Of a stretch of 64,000 bases of DNA, positions 16,264 to 25,140 are shown piece after piece. Positions within the stretch are counted from its first letter, which is position 1, and every line of letters starts with the position of its first letter. Source of the DNA: RGIG2206 sp045579085 (lineage in GTDB: Bacteria; Bacillota; Clostridia; Oscillospirales; Acutalibacteraceae); NCBI GenBank assembly GCA_045579085.1, contig JAZNLO010000026.1, positions 1 through 64,000 on the forward strand, written 5' to 3'. The position numbers were made by a program, and so were the translations under genes. Below the pieces are notes generated by a model. That model was not told the origin of the DNA. It searched no databases and saw only the letters and a list, made by a program, of their open reading frames with translations.

Positions 16264-17535
16264 ATGTTTATAGATACCGCTAATATTTTCGTAAAAGCAG
16301 GCGACGGCGGACACGGCGCTGTGTCTTTCCGCCGAGAGAAGTACGTTGCTTCAGGCGGTCCCGACGGCGGTGACGGCGGCAAGGGCGGCGACGTTGTGCT
16401 GCTCGTTGACGACAACCTCTCCACGCTCGCTGATTTCCGTTACAAGCGCAAATACGTTGCGCAAAACGGTATGAACGGTTCGGGTGCTCGTTGCTACGGC
16501 AAGAGCGCTGAAGACCTTGTCCTCAAGGTGCCAAGAGGCACCCTTGTGCGCGATAAGGAAACGGGCAGAATCATTGCAGATATGTCTGACAGCGAGCCTT
16601 TTGTGCTTGCAAAGGGCGGCAAGGGCGGTTGGGGCAACTGCCACTTCGCTACAAGCACACGTCAGACTCCACGCTTTGCTAAAAACGGCGCTCCCGGTGA
16701 GGAGCTTGATATAACTCTTGAGCTAAAGCTCCTTGCAGACGTTGGTCTGATTGGTTTCCCCAACGTTGGCAAATCAACGCTTATTTCCGTTGTTTCAATG
16801 GCTAAGCCAAAGATTGCAAATTACCACTTCACCACACTTACACCCGTCTTGGGCGTTGTAAGCATGGGAGAGGGTACAAGCTTCGTTATGGCGGATATAC
16901 CCGGTCTTATCGAGGGCGCAGGTGAGGGCGTAGGGCTTGGTCACCAGTTTTTGCGCCACGTTGACCGTTGCCGTATGCTAATTCACGTTATCGACATTTC
17001 AGGCAGTGAGGGTCGTGACCCCATCGAAGATTTCAACGCAATAAACCGTGAGCTTGAGGTGTTTAACCCCGAGCTTGCAACTCGCACTCAGGTTATCGCC
17101 GCCAACAAATGCGACCTTGCCAACGAGGAAAAAGTGGCAGAAGTCAGGGCATATTTCGAGCAGAGAGGAATGGCTTTCTTTCCGATTATGGCCGCAATCG
17201 CAGAGGGCACAAAACCGCTTATCGACTATGTTGCGGCTGAGCTTGCCAAGCTTGAGCCAATTAAACGCTACGAGCCTGAGCCGTTGCCCGAAGAAAACTT
17301 CACCGAGAAGAAAAAACGCGACTTCACGCTCACAGTTGAGGATGGAGTGTATATCATCGAAGCACGTTGGCTGCTCAAAATTATGGAGACAATCGACCCC
17401 GACCAGTACGATTCGCTGCAGTATTTCCAGAGAGTGCTTCACTCAAGCGGCATAATAGACGCACTGGTGCAGGCAGGTATTCAAAAGGGCGACACTGTCA
17501 GCATCTATGACTTTGAGTTTGACTACATTCCGTAA
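16264..17535 (+). CDS. obg: GTPase Obg (ribosome assembly and stress)
   Basis: 423 aa with the three Obg parts: an N-terminal glycine-rich Obg fold (to about residue 157, with repeats such as GPDGGDGGKGGDV), the G domain (G1 GFPNVGKST, switch region FTTLTPVLG, G3 DIPGLIEGA, G4 NKCD) and a C-terminal OCT domain (from about residue 345). It binds the 50S subunit and couples growth to GTP and ppGpp levels (family knowledge). In many Firmicutes obg follows rpmA as here. Confidence 0.97.
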   Translation: MFIDTANIFVKAGDGGHGAVSFRREKYVASGGPDGGDGGKGGDVVLLVDDNLSTLADFRYKRKYVAQNGMNGSGARCYGKSAEDLVLKVPRGTLVRDKETGRIIADMSDSEPFVLAKGGKGGWGNCHFATSTRQTPRFAKNGAPGEELDITLELKLLADVGLIGFPNVGKSTLISVVSMAKPKIANYHFTTLTPVLGVVSMGEGTSFVMADIPGLIEGAGEGVGLGHQFLRHVDRCRMLIHVIDISGSEGRDPIEDFNAINRELEVFNPELATRTQVIAANKCDLANEEKVAEVRAYFEQRGMAFFPIMAAIAEGTKPLIDYVAAELAKLEPIKRYEPEPLPEENFTEKKKRDFTLTVEDGVYIIEARWLLKIMETIDPDQYDSLQYFQRVLHSSGIIDALVQAGIQKGDTVSIYDFEFDYIP

Positions 17536-17546
17536 GGGGACTAAAA

Positions 17547-17930
17547 ATGATTAACGCAAACGAGTATTCGCCGCTCTCGCTCGCCTTTCTGGGCGACGCA
17601 GTTTACGGTCTGTTGACACGCAAGTTTATACTTGCAAAGGGTAACCGACCTGTCGGCGAGCTTCACAGGCTATCAACCAAAATCGTATGCGCTCAGACGC
17701 AGGCTGCGGGCGCAGCTGCCATATCCGAGCTGTTGACCGAAGACGAAACAGCCGCCTTCAAGCGCGGCCGCAACGCAAAGGTGTCGAACACACCTAAGGG
17801 CGCCACCGATGCGCAATACCACGCTGCAACAGGGCTTGAGTCGCTCTTCGGCTGGCTGACTGTAAACGGCTGTGAGGACAGAGCTCAACAGCTTTTTGAC
17901 GAGATTATAAAGCGTTTGGAAATTGAATAA
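17547..17930 (+). CDS. mrnC: Mini-ribonuclease III
   Basis: 127 aa consisting of a lone RNase III catalytic domain without a dsRNA-binding domain. The signature LAFLGDAVYGLLTRKF carries the catalytic Asp, and GRNAKVSNTPKGATDAQYHAAT plus GLESLFGWL complete the active site. It matures 23S rRNA ends in Gram-positive bacteria. In Bacillus the gene sits next to cysS; here it is 11 bases after obg, in the same operon. Confidence 0.93.
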   Translation: MINANEYSPLSLAFLGDAVYGLLTRKFILAKGNRPVGELHRLSTKIVCAQTQAAGAAAISELLTEDETAAFKRGRNAKVSNTPKGATDAQYHAATGLESLFGWLTVNGCEDRAQQLFDEIIKRLEIE

Positions 17931-17937
17931 ACATTAA

Positions 17938-17976
17938 AAAAGCACTTTGCAAAATGCAAAGTGCTTTTATTTTTTT
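17938..17976. terminator. Bidirectional terminator between mrnC and the DUF1846 gene
   Basis: AAAAGCACTTTGC (17938-17950) pairs exactly with GCAAAGTGCTTTT (17956-17968), with T-rich flanks on both strands. Confidence 0.92.
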
Positions 17977-19456
17977 AATTATACAGCTTCTTTGTGCGGC
18001 GAACAGGCTCGCAAGTGTAGTTAACACCCAGCTTTTTGAGCACTTGCTCGTCTGTATCACAAAGCATAATTGACGAGTGCAGCTCGGCATTACGCAAGCG
18101 ACTGATTTGCGCCAACGCTTTCTCCGCCTGCGGATTAACTGCCGCACTGCTCGAGAGGGCTATAAGCATCTCGTTTGAGTTGAGATGCGAGGTTTCCGAC
18201 TTGAATGTTTCTCTCTTAAGCTTGACAATCGGCTCAATAAACGCCTGTGCCAAAAGCGGAACGTCATCGTCAATTCCTGCCATAATCTTCATTGCGTTAA
18301 GCAACGCCGCAGAAACAGAGCCAAGCAGCTGACTTGATTTTCCTGTGACGATTGTACCGTCCTCAAGCTCAAATGCAACTGCGTGAGCATTTGCCTGCTC
18401 TGCCTTTTTAAGTGCCGCGCCCACAACCCTGCGGTCGTTCGCCTGCACGCCTGCCTGACGCATTATCGACTCGGCTTTAATCACAGCCTGTTCTCCGACT
18501 CTGCCCATAACTCTATCGCATCTTACCTTGAAATAGCGGCGCACAATTTCCTGTTTAGACGCCTCGCAGACAGCCTCGTCGTCGAATATGCAGTTGCCCG
18601 CCATATTAACGCCCATATCTGTGGGCGAATTATACGGGCTTTTGCCTAAAATTCGCTCAAGCATTGCCTTAAGCAACGGAAACGCCTCAACGTCACGGTT
18701 GTAGTTAACAGTCATCTCCCCGTATGCTTCGAGGTGGAACGGGTCTATCATATTAAGGTCATTTAAGTCTGCGGTTGCCGCCTCATACGCCAAGTTAACA
18801 GGGTGCTTAAGCGGCAAATTCCATATCGGAAAAGTTTCAAACTTTGCGTAGCCCGCCGTTACACCGCGCTTGTGCTCGTGGTAAAGCTGCGACAGGCAAG
18901 TGGCAAGCTTGCCGCTGCCCGGACCCGGCGCCGTAACAATTACCAACGGCTTTGTTGTTTCGATATATTCATTGCGGCCGTAACCGTCATCGCTTACGAT
19001 GAGAGGAATGTTGTTCGGATAGCCCACAATCGCATAATGCAGATATACCTTTATGCCCAAGTTTGTGAGCTTCTTCTTAAACACGTCTGCCGCATACTGA
19101 CCTGCATATCTGGTCATAACAACGCTGCTGACGGTGAGCCCCATACTGCGAAACGCATCAATCAAACGGAGAATGTCAACATCGTAAGTTATGCCTAAGT
19201 CGTCACGGATTTTGTTTTTCTCAATATCGCAGGCGTTTATCGCAAATATTACCTCTGCACTCTCACGCAGATTAAGCAGCATCTTTATCTTACTGTCGGG
19301 CTCGAAGCCGGGCAACACTCTTGATGCGTGATAATCGTCAAAAAGCTTGCCGCCAAGCTCAAGATACAGCTTGCCGTTAAACTTTTCGATACGCTCTTTA
19401 ATATGGTGTGACTGCAGCTCTAAATATTTGTCGTTATCAAAACCTGCTTTTTTCAT
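17975..19456 (-). CDS. DUF1846 domain-containing protein
   Basis: 493 aa from the ATG at 19456, the usual family length; the longer frame from 19531 would start upstream of the promoter at 19499-19527. The family N-terminus MKKAGFDNDKYLELQSHHI, the ATP-like loop TAPGPGSGKLATCLSQLYHE and the block SPYNSPTDMGVNMAG are all present. DUF1846 proteins are soluble and widely conserved in Firmicutes and Fusobacteria. Their fold includes a P-loop-like region; as far as I know the biological role is unassigned. It is monocistronic. Confidence 0.92.
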   Translation of the reverse strand: MKKAGFDNDKYLELQSHHIKERIEKFNGKLYLELGGKLFDDYHASRVLPGFEPDSKIKMLLNLRESAEVIFAINACDIEKNKIRDDLGITYDVDILRLIDAFRSMGLTVSSVVMTRYAGQYAADVFKKKLTNLGIKVYLHYAIVGYPNNIPLIVSDDGYGRNEYIETTKPLVIVTAPGPGSGKLATCLSQLYHEHKRGVTAGYAKFETFPIWNLPLKHPVNLAYEAATADLNDLNMIDPFHLEAYGEMTVNYNRDVEAFPLLKAMLERILGKSPYNSPTDMGVNMAGNCIFDDEAVCEASKQEIVRRYFKVRCDRVMGRVGEQAVIKAESIMRQAGVQANDRRVVGAALKKAEQANAHAVAFELEDGTIVTGKSSQLLGSVSAALLNAMKIMAGIDDDVPLLAQAFIEPIVKLKRETFKSETSHLNSNEMLIALSSSAAVNPQAEKALAQISRLRNAELHSSIMLCDTDEQVLKKLGVNYTCEPVRRTKKLYN

Positions 19457-19498
19457 AACACTGTTCTCCGTCTTTATCAGATAATCAATACATTGTCC

Positions 19499-19527
19499 AT
19501 TATAAATCAAACTTTTAACTTTTTCAA
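19499..19527 (-). promoter_or_regulatory. Promoter of the DUF1846 gene
   Basis: On the minus strand TTGAAA (19527-19522), 17-base spacer, perfect TATAAT (19504-19499). Confidence 0.75.
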
Positions 19528-19561
19528 CCAAAAGCTTCTATATTTTTTCCATTTTATAATA

Positions 19562-19593
19562 AAAAAGCTCAGGCTTTTAAAGCTGAGCTTTTT
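19562..19593 (-). terminator. Terminator after the O-antigen-ligase-like gene
   Basis: AAAAAGCTCAG (19562-19572) pairs with CTGAGCTTTTT (19583-19593); the A-run on the plus strand gives the U-run of the leftward transcript. Confidence 0.85.
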
Positions 19594-19614
19594 GAGCTTA
19601 ATTATTATAACGGT

Positions 19615-20817
19615 TTATGTTTCTGCCCTTATCGTTTCTTGCATCGGCGGTGCTTCGTCAGCATAACCTGCCGCTACCATTATCAAGAATATGACTGCAA
19701 CCTGAGGCCACATTATCGTTACGTCAAATATGCCGTGCACAAGCGCACCCGCCGCAGCTGCAAGCGCCATCGCACAACGGCTGCGCTCCTTACGCTTGAA
19801 ATATCCTCTTATTACAGGCAGGGCTCCCATAATCAGATAGAAGACCAAAAACGCCATACCGATAATGCCAAAGCTCAGTAATCCGTCTATGAGCAAGTTG
19901 TGCGCATTGGTTGTAACCTTAACCTGAAAGCCCAAGTCGGCATCAACATAGTCGGGGCTGAATTTCATATATGACAAAATTCCTCTGCCAAACAGCGGCG
20001 CCTCTTCAAACATTATCAACGAAAGCTTCCATACTCTCAGTCTAAGCTCAGTTGAATGGCCTGCAGACGAAAATCTCGGCAACAGCGACGGCACCGCCAA
20101 TATTGCGCCTGCGGCAACAACGCAGAGTGCGCCGAAGCCTGTGAGTATCTTCCACTGACGCTTTAAAATGAAAAGCACAAGCACGCCTACAAACAGCTCC
20201 ATCATACCCATAAGCGAACCGCATAAAAGCATACCAACTAAATTGGCGGCGATTGTTACTGTATAGAACTTGAAATCGCCCTTTTTGTCCAAAAGCATAT
20301 TCACCGCAATAAGAATCGCAAAGCAAATCACGCTTGAATAGAGGTTTGGATTACCAAAAAGACTGGCGCATCTAAGCTCGTCATTAGACGGCAAAACTAT
20401 GCTTCCGTATGACAGCTCAGGCTTTATCACATACACTATCTTTTCAATCACCGCATAAACGGCGGCAACAATGCTCAGCACACAGACCGCGTTGTAAAAC
20501 TTATGCGCTATCTGTACTGTAACTGCCTTCGAAAGATACAAAAATAGCAAAAATACAAGCACTATTCCAAACCCAGACAGGATTCCGAAAAAGTTTTTAT
20601 GCACAACAGACGGCACAACCGCCAACGGCAAAAACGGCAACAAAGCAAGTGCCGCCTTATCGCCAAAAACCATCTTTCTTGTGCGCTTATACACAAAAAT
20701 GAACACCGCTATGCATGCCAAAAGCACAAAAGAGGGAAGCCAAGGAAGAAACGCCGACACTGCAAGCGCCATAATTATAGCTTCGTCAGAAACTCCGTTT
20801 GCAAACAGCTTTTTCAC
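19615..20817 (-). CDS. O-antigen-ligase/polymerase-like membrane protein (Wzy_C family)
   Basis: 400 aa from the GTG at 20817, which has AGGAGG nine bases upstream; the in-frame ATG at 20841 places that SD inside the coding region. About ten membrane segments are predicted by hydrophobicity. The central motif LRVWKLSLIMFEEAPLFGRGILSYMKF followed by NAHNLLIDGLLSFGIIGMA (key residues RVW, GRG, NAHN) is the signature of the O-antigen ligase/Wzy polymerase superfamily. Such enzymes transfer or polymerise lipid-linked glycans on the outer face of the membrane. The acceptor here is unknown. It follows the SPFH gene in the same direction. Confidence 0.88.
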   Translation of the reverse strand: MKKLFANGVSDEAIIMALAVSAFLPWLPSFVLLACIAVFIFVYKRTRKMVFGDKAALALLPFLPLAVVPSVVHKNFFGILSGFGIVLVFLLFLYLSKAVTVQIAHKFYNAVCVLSIVAAVYAVIEKIVYVIKPELSYGSIVLPSNDELRCASLFGNPNLYSSVICFAILIAVNMLLDKKGDFKFYTVTIAANLVGMLLCGSLMGMMELFVGVLVLFILKRQWKILTGFGALCVVAAGAILAVPSLLPRFSSAGHSTELRLRVWKLSLIMFEEAPLFGRGILSYMKFSPDYVDADLGFQVKVTTNAHNLLIDGLLSFGIIGMAFLVFYLIMGALPVIRGYFKRKERSRCAMALAAAAGALVHGIFDVTIMWPQVAVIFLIMVAAGYADEAPPMQETIRAET

Positions 20818-20858
20818 TTTTCTTGCCCTCCTTTGCTTCAATTTAATTTGTTATTTTC

Positions 20859-21785
20859 TTATTTCTCGACAGCTTCGGTCAAACCCGAAACTAATCCTGC
20901 AAGACCCTGTATTTCAGAAGGAATGATTATCTTGGTTGCCTGACCGTCGGCAGCAGCGGTAAACGCCTCAAGCGCCTTGAGCTTGATAACGCCGTCTGTG
21001 GGAGTGGCGTTATTAATCATTGTAATACCCTCTGCAGTAGCGGTCTGAATCTTGATGATAGCCTCCGCTTCACCCTCTGCTTCCTTTATCTTTGCAGCCT
21101 TGATAGCCTCTGCGCGAAGTATTGCAGATTCTTTCTCGGCTTCTGCACGGAGAATAGCAGACGCTTTTTCACCCTCTGCAACAAGAATTGCTGACTTTTT
21201 CTCACCCTCAGCCTGAAGAATCTTCTCTCTGCGTTCACGCTCTGCCTTCATCTGCTTCTCCATTGAGTCCTGAATTTCCTTAGGAGGCATAATGTTCTTA
21301 AGCTCAACTCGGTTAATCTTGATTCCCCACGCATCAGTTGCTTCGTCAAGCACTGTGGTGATTTTTGAGTTGATAACGTCACGTGAGGTAAGCGTAGCGT
21401 CAAGCTCAAGCTCACCGATTATATTACGCAAGGTGGTGGCGGTGAGGTTTTCTATCGCCATCATCGGACGCTCAACGCCGTAAGCGTACAGCTTCGGGTC
21501 AACAATGCGGAAGAACACAACTGTGTCAATGTGCATCGTAACGTTATCCATTGTGATAACGGGCTGAGGCGGGAAATCAATTACCGACTCTTTAAGCGAA
21601 ACCCTGCGCGCGATTCTGTCTATAATAGGCACTTTGAAGTGTATGCCTGTACCCCAAGTTGCGTGATACGCTCCAAGTCGCTCGACAACGCAAGCGGTTG
21701 CCTGAGGTATAATTTTGATGCAGCTTATTACTGTGCCAAAAATAATAACCGCAAAAATACCTAATAAAATCAAAATACCTTCCAT
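20859..21785 (-). CDS. SPFH/Band 7 (stomatin-like) membrane protein
   Basis: 308 aa. An N-terminal membrane segment (residues 2-24) is followed by the Band 7 domain (CVVERLGAYHATWGTGIHFKVP...DVVFFRIVDP-like region) and a long Ala/Glu/Lys coiled coil with near-repeats (EGEKKSAILVAEGEKASAIL, EAEKESAILRAEAIKA). It most resembles the QmcA/slipin group. These proteins build membrane microdomain scaffolds. The neighbouring upstream gene is NfeD, its standard partner, 21 bases away. Confidence 0.93.
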   Translation of the reverse strand: MEGILILLGIFAVIIFGTVISCIKIIPQATACVVERLGAYHATWGTGIHFKVPIIDRIARRVSLKESVIDFPPQPVITMDNVTMHIDTVVFFRIVDPKLYAYGVERPMMAIENLTATTLRNIIGELELDATLTSRDVINSKITTVLDEATDAWGIKINRVELKNIMPPKEIQDSMEKQMKAERERREKILQAEGEKKSAILVAEGEKASAILRAEAEKESAILRAEAIKAAKIKEAEGEAEAIIKIQTATAEGITMINNATPTDGVIKLKALEAFTAAADGQATKIIIPSEIQGLAGLVSGLTEAVEK

Positions 21786-21806
21786 AACAAAACTCCTTAC
21801 AAATAT

Positions 21807-22223
21807 TTATTTCTTGGATACAACGAGAGTTGTTCCGTTTACTGACTTTATTTCTACAATTTCTTCAGGCTCAATATCGCCTTCCTCGCTTACAGCGTGC
21901 CAATACACACCGCCCACAGATACCTTGCCGTCAATATCCGAAATCTGCGACGCAGCCTTTGCCGTTTTACCAATAAGGCGATTGTTTGAGTCCAAATCAT
22001 CAGACTTGGGCTTGAGTCTGTTTTTGTAAAACTTATGAAATACAAACAGGCTCACAACCGAAAGTACAGCAAACGTTGCAATCTGTGCAACGAGACTATC
22101 CACAAAAACCGCCAAAAGTGCAGTGATAAGTGCGCTTGGCACAAACCATATCGACACCAATGCTGTTGTTGAAAGCTCGAGCACCAAAAAGAATGCTGCA
22201 ACAACAAGCCATATAACAGACAT
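21807..22223 (-). CDS. NfeD family protein
   Basis: 138 aa from the ATG at 22223, preceded by AGGAGGTG; the longer frame to 22277 lacks an SD. Two or three membrane segments (VIWLVVAAFFLVLELST, then ALITALLAVFVDSLVAQIATFAVL-type stretches) are followed by a soluble OB-fold domain (LIGKTAKAASQISDIDGKVSVGGVYWHA). It is the short, protease-less NfeD type that pairs with SPFH proteins. It forms an operon with the SPFH and ligase-like genes. Confidence 0.9.
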   Translation of the reverse strand: MSVIWLVVAAFFLVLELSTTALVSIWFVPSALITALLAVFVDSLVAQIATFAVLSVVSLFVFHKFYKNRLKPKSDDLDSNNRLIGKTAKAASQISDIDGKVSVGGVYWHAVSEEGDIEPEEIVEIKSVNGTTLVVSKK

Positions 22224-22324
22224 TTTTATGCACCTCCTATTATTCTGTATTTTATCATATGTTTTAACTCTTCGCAATTTACAATATTGTTACATATTTT
22301 TGTAATATTTATTTTTAAATCCCA

Positions 22325-22360
22325 AAAACAAAAGAGCAGAGTGCTCCCTCGCTCTGCTCT
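22325..22360 (-). terminator. Terminator of rex
   Basis: AGAGCAGAG (22333-22341) pairs with CTCTGCTCT (22352-22360); the plus-strand A-rich stretch at 22323-22333 supplies the U-run for the leftward transcript. Confidence 0.8.
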
Positions 22361-22369
22361 AAGTTTGTC

Positions 22370-23002
22370 TTATTGCGACTTTTGCTTTACTTTATAGCAC
22401 AGCGTCATCAAAGTATCGCCTAAATGCACGTTTTCAACCGCCAACTCGGGATACTTTATAGAAAGGTCGCCGTGACTGAAGTTCCAGATGCCCTTTATGC
22501 CAAGCTTACTAAGCTGACCCGCAAGCTCATCTGCAGTGTCCTTCGGCACGCAAAGCGCACATATATCAGGCTTCTCGCTGTTGCAAAAATCCTCAAGTCC
22601 ACTTATGTTGCGAATCGGCATTCCTGCCACCAACTGACCCGAATACGCTTCCTTGCGGTCAAAAATGCCCACAAGAGCGAGCCCCTTATCCTTAAAATTC
22701 ATATGTGTTGCTATGGCTCTGCCAAGATTGCCCGCTCCGATGATGATACATTTTTTCTTCTCGTTCATACCGAGTATATAGCCTATCTCCTCACGGAGTA
22801 TAGCAACATTATATCCATAGCCTTGCTGACCAAAACCGCCAAAGCAGTTTAAGTCCTGACGCACTTGACTCGCTGTAAAGCCCATGCGCTCTGCAAGCTC
22901 ACGTGACGACGTGCGTACAACATTTTTATTTTCCAGTTCGGTCAAAAAGCGGTAGTAGCGAGGCAAACGGCGCACAACCGACATTGAAATTTTGTCGCCC
23001 AT
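22370..23002 (-). CDS. rex: Redox-sensing transcriptional repressor Rex
   Basis: 210 aa from the ATG at 23002, which follows AAGGAGAG; the longer frame to 23101 adds 33 residues not found in the family. It has an N-terminal winged helix (RLPRYYRFLTEL, then SSRELAERMGFTASQVRQDLNCFGGFGQQGYGY in key parts), and a Rossmann domain with IIGAGNLGRAIATH and an acidic residue in GIFDRK for NADH. Rex senses the NADH/NAD+ ratio and represses fermentation genes in anaerobes. I found no confident Rex operator in the window. Confidence 0.97.
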   Translation of the reverse strand: MGDKISMSVVRRLPRYYRFLTELENKNVVRTSSRELAERMGFTASQVRQDLNCFGGFGQQGYGYNVAILREEIGYILGMNEKKKCIIIGAGNLGRAIATHMNFKDKGLALVGIFDRKEAYSGQLVAGMPIRNISGLEDFCNSEKPDICALCVPKDTADELAGQLSKLGIKGIWNFSHGDLSIKYPELAVENVHLGDTLMTLCYKVKQKSQ

Positions 23003-23105
23003 GATAACTCTCCTTCTTACATTTATATCAAATATTATGCGACAAACCTCAACATTTGTCAACTGCGTAAAACTTCCAGACGGTTTTGAGTTCTTAACCA
23101 CAGCC

Positions 23106-23134
23106 TTGACGAAACAGGTGTTATGCTGTATAAT
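23106..23134 (+). promoter_or_regulatory. Promoter of the GntR-ABC operon, with a possible operator
   Basis: TTGACG (23106-23111), 17-base spacer, TATAAT (23129-23134). The sequence at 23126-23146 begins CTGT and ends ACAG with partial dyad symmetry across the -10, a position suited to autorepression by the GntR protein (inference). Confidence 0.7.
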
Positions 23135-23176
23135 TGTATCACACAGTTAATATAATTTTTAAAAGGAGGTATGCTT

Positions 23177-23545
23177 GTGGGCTGGGCGTTTTCCTCTGAC
23201 AAGCCGATTTATCTGCAAATCGCAGACCGCATACAAAGCCGCATCATAAGCGGTGAATACGCTGCGGGCGAGCGAATTGCCAGCGTAAGAGAACTGGCTT
23301 GTGAAGCAGGCACAAATCCCAACACGGTGCAAAAGGCTCTCATCTGCCTTGAGGGGCAAGGACTTGTTTCCGCAATAAGCACGGCGGGGCGTTTTGTCAC
23401 AAGCGATGTTGGCGTTATAGCTAAGTCGCGCACAGCTATGTCCAGACAAATTGCAGACAATGCCTTATCGCAGTTTGCTGCGCTGGGTTTAACTGCAAAG
23501 GAAGCTGTGGAAATACTAAAAGAAAGGGTTGAGTCAACTAAATGA
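23177..23545 (+). CDS. GntR-family (YtrA-type) transcriptional regulator
   Basis: 122 aa from the GTG at 23177, seven bases after the SD GGAGG; the in-frame ATG at 23171 is only one or two bases from that SD. A winged helix with the GntR motif (IYLQIADRIQSRIISGEYAAGERIASVRELA in key parts, then TNPNTVQKALICLEGQGL) is followed by a short helical tail. The YtrA subfamily has just this short tail and usually controls an ABC exporter, which follows immediately here (four-base ATGA overlap). Confidence 0.93.
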   Translation: MGWAFSSDKPIYLQIADRIQSRIISGEYAAGERIASVRELACEAGTNPNTVQKALICLEGQGLVSAISTAGRFVTSDVGVIAKSRTAMSRQIADNALSQFAALGLTAKEAVEILKERVESTK

Positions 23546-24240
23546 GCACATTGGTAAATATGGCGGGGTTAACAAAACGCTTTGGGCAACTGACCGCCGT
23601 GAACAATCTTAACCTGACCATTCCAAGCGGTAAAATTATAGGCTTGCTTGGTCCTAACGGGAGCGGTAAAACCACTCTCATAAAAATGATTGCAGGCTTG
23701 CTGACACCCTCTTCGGGAATGTTACTTGTTGATAATAAACCTGTTGGTCCGCAGACAAAGGCGATTATTTCTTATCTGCCCGACAGGGACTTCCTTGATA
23801 AATCTATGACCATAAAGGATACGCTTGACCTCTACTGCGATTTCTATCCCGATTTTGACGTTAACCGTGCAAATGATATGATTAAAAGGCTGAGTCTGGA
23901 TATCACAAAGCCGTTGCGCACACTCTCTAAAGGCACAAAGGAAAAGGTTGGGCTTTTGCTGACAATGTCACGCAGAGCAAAGCTGTATCTGCTCGACGAG
24001 CCGATTGCGGGCGTTGACCCCGCCGCAAGAGAATACATACTCTCCACGATTATCGCAAACTATGACCCCGAAGCTTCCGTTATAATATCAACGCACCTTA
24101 TCTCTGACGTTGAGAGCGTTTTAGATGACTACATCTTCATCAGAAACGGCAGCGTTTTTATGGCAGGAAGCGTAGACTCCGCAAGAGAGGCTTATTCAAA
24201 GTCGCTTGACGGTGTTTTCAGGGAGGTGTTCAGATGTTAG
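23542..24240 (+). CDS. ABC transporter ATP-binding protein
   Basis: 232 aa. Walker A GPNGSGKTT (about residues 35-43), signature LSKGTKEKVGLLL, Walker B LYLLDEPIAGVDP and H-loop STHLISDVE are intact. The LSKGTKEKV signature is typical of the exporter-type ATPases coupled to YtrA regulators. The gene overlaps the regulator stop by four bases and its end overlaps the permease start by seven. Confidence 0.93.
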   Translation: MSTLVNMAGLTKRFGQLTAVNNLNLTIPSGKIIGLLGPNGSGKTTLIKMIAGLLTPSSGMLLVDNKPVGPQTKAIISYLPDRDFLDKSMTIKDTLDLYCDFYPDFDVNRANDMIKRLSLDITKPLRTLSKGTKEKVGLLLTMSRRAKLYLLDEPIAGVDPAAREYILSTIIANYDPEASVIISTHLISDVESVLDDYIFIRNGSVFMAGSVDSAREAYSKSLDGVFREVFRC

Positions 24241-25073
24241 GCCGTCTTATGAAATATGAACTGCGTATGCAGTTGAAAACATTTTTGATTGTTAATATTG
24301 GTATTGTTTTGGCAACCGCCGCAAGCTTTGGCATAGATATGTTTGCAAATTTAATAATGCCGCAAGGTGTCGAGGCTGTTGTCCCTGCGCCGATTGAAAT
24401 AATCGGCTTCGTCGGCTGCGTTTTTGCACTGCTTTTGCTGATTATGGCAACCGGTATTGTTACGGCCTTAGTGCTGCTGTTAGGATACTTGAGATATTAC
24501 CGCACAATGTATACCTCAACGGGATATATGACCTTGATGCTTCCTGTTTCAGCTTGGAAAATCGTTGTAGCTAAAGGTTTGTCGCTCTTTATTTATTACG
24601 TTTCAACCGCTGTAATTGCCATAGCTTCAATCGGTATACAAGTATTCTTCCTTGTAGATGCATTTTCTCCTGACGGTCTTGTGACAATTTTTAATAATTT
24701 TATTACCAATCTGCCGTTTGCAATAACCGAATTAATAGACGCAGCAAATGTTTCGTTACCAATTATACTGTCTGAGCTGATAGTGTTCTTCATCATTATG
24801 ACTATAACAAGCATTTGCGTTGTGTATATGTCTATAACCATCGGCAGCGTTATCGCTAAAAAGAACAAGGGCTTAATTGTTATCTTAATTTACTTTGGCA
24901 TAAATATGCTTATGTCTTTGATTACGCAAACAGCCTACACCGTGTTCTTGTATTTATCCTTTGCAAACTTTTATATCTTCTTGGGAATGCTTATCCTGTT
25001 CTATCTGGGACTCGGCGTTGGCACATTCTTCTTAAACAACTATCTCTTAACCAAAAAGCTTAATCTGGAATAA
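24234..25073 (+). CDS. ABC transporter permease
   Basis: 279 aa with six membrane segments (near residues 17-40, 58-85, 105-130, 170-195, 205-230 and 245-268). No soluble domain. The TSTGYMTLMLPVSAWKIVVAK loop after the second segment is the sort seen in ABC-2-type exporters of the YtrC/bcr group. The substrate is not evident: antimicrobial-peptide resistance or envelope-stress functions are common for this arrangement (family knowledge). Last gene of the GntR operon; a terminator follows. Confidence 0.88.
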   Translation: MLGRLMKYELRMQLKTFLIVNIGIVLATAASFGIDMFANLIMPQGVEAVVPAPIEIIGFVGCVFALLLLIMATGIVTALVLLLGYLRYYRTMYTSTGYMTLMLPVSAWKIVVAKGLSLFIYYVSTAVIAIASIGIQVFFLVDAFSPDGLVTIFNNFITNLPFAITELIDAANVSLPIILSELIVFFIIMTITSICVVYMSITIGSVIAKKNKGLIVILIYFGINMLMSLITQTAYTVFLYLSFANFYIFLGMLILFYLGLGVGTFFLNNYLLTKKLNLE

Positions 25074-25085
25074 ATTATCGGCACA

Positions 25086-25122
25086 ACAAAAAGAGAGGGA
25101 CAATCAGCCCCTCTCTTTTTGT
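25086..25122. terminator. Bidirectional terminator after the ABC exporter operon
   Basis: AAAAAGAGAGGG pairs with CCCTCTCTTTTT around GACAATCAGC-like loop sequence; A- and T-runs on both sides. Confidence 0.9.
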
Positions 25123-25140
25123 TTAAGCTGTTTAAAGTTT

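Noticed and set aside
20048..20326. 92-codon frame overlapping the O-antigen-ligase-like gene
   Set aside because: It lies wholly inside a clear membrane-protein gene on the same strand in another frame and has no SD.
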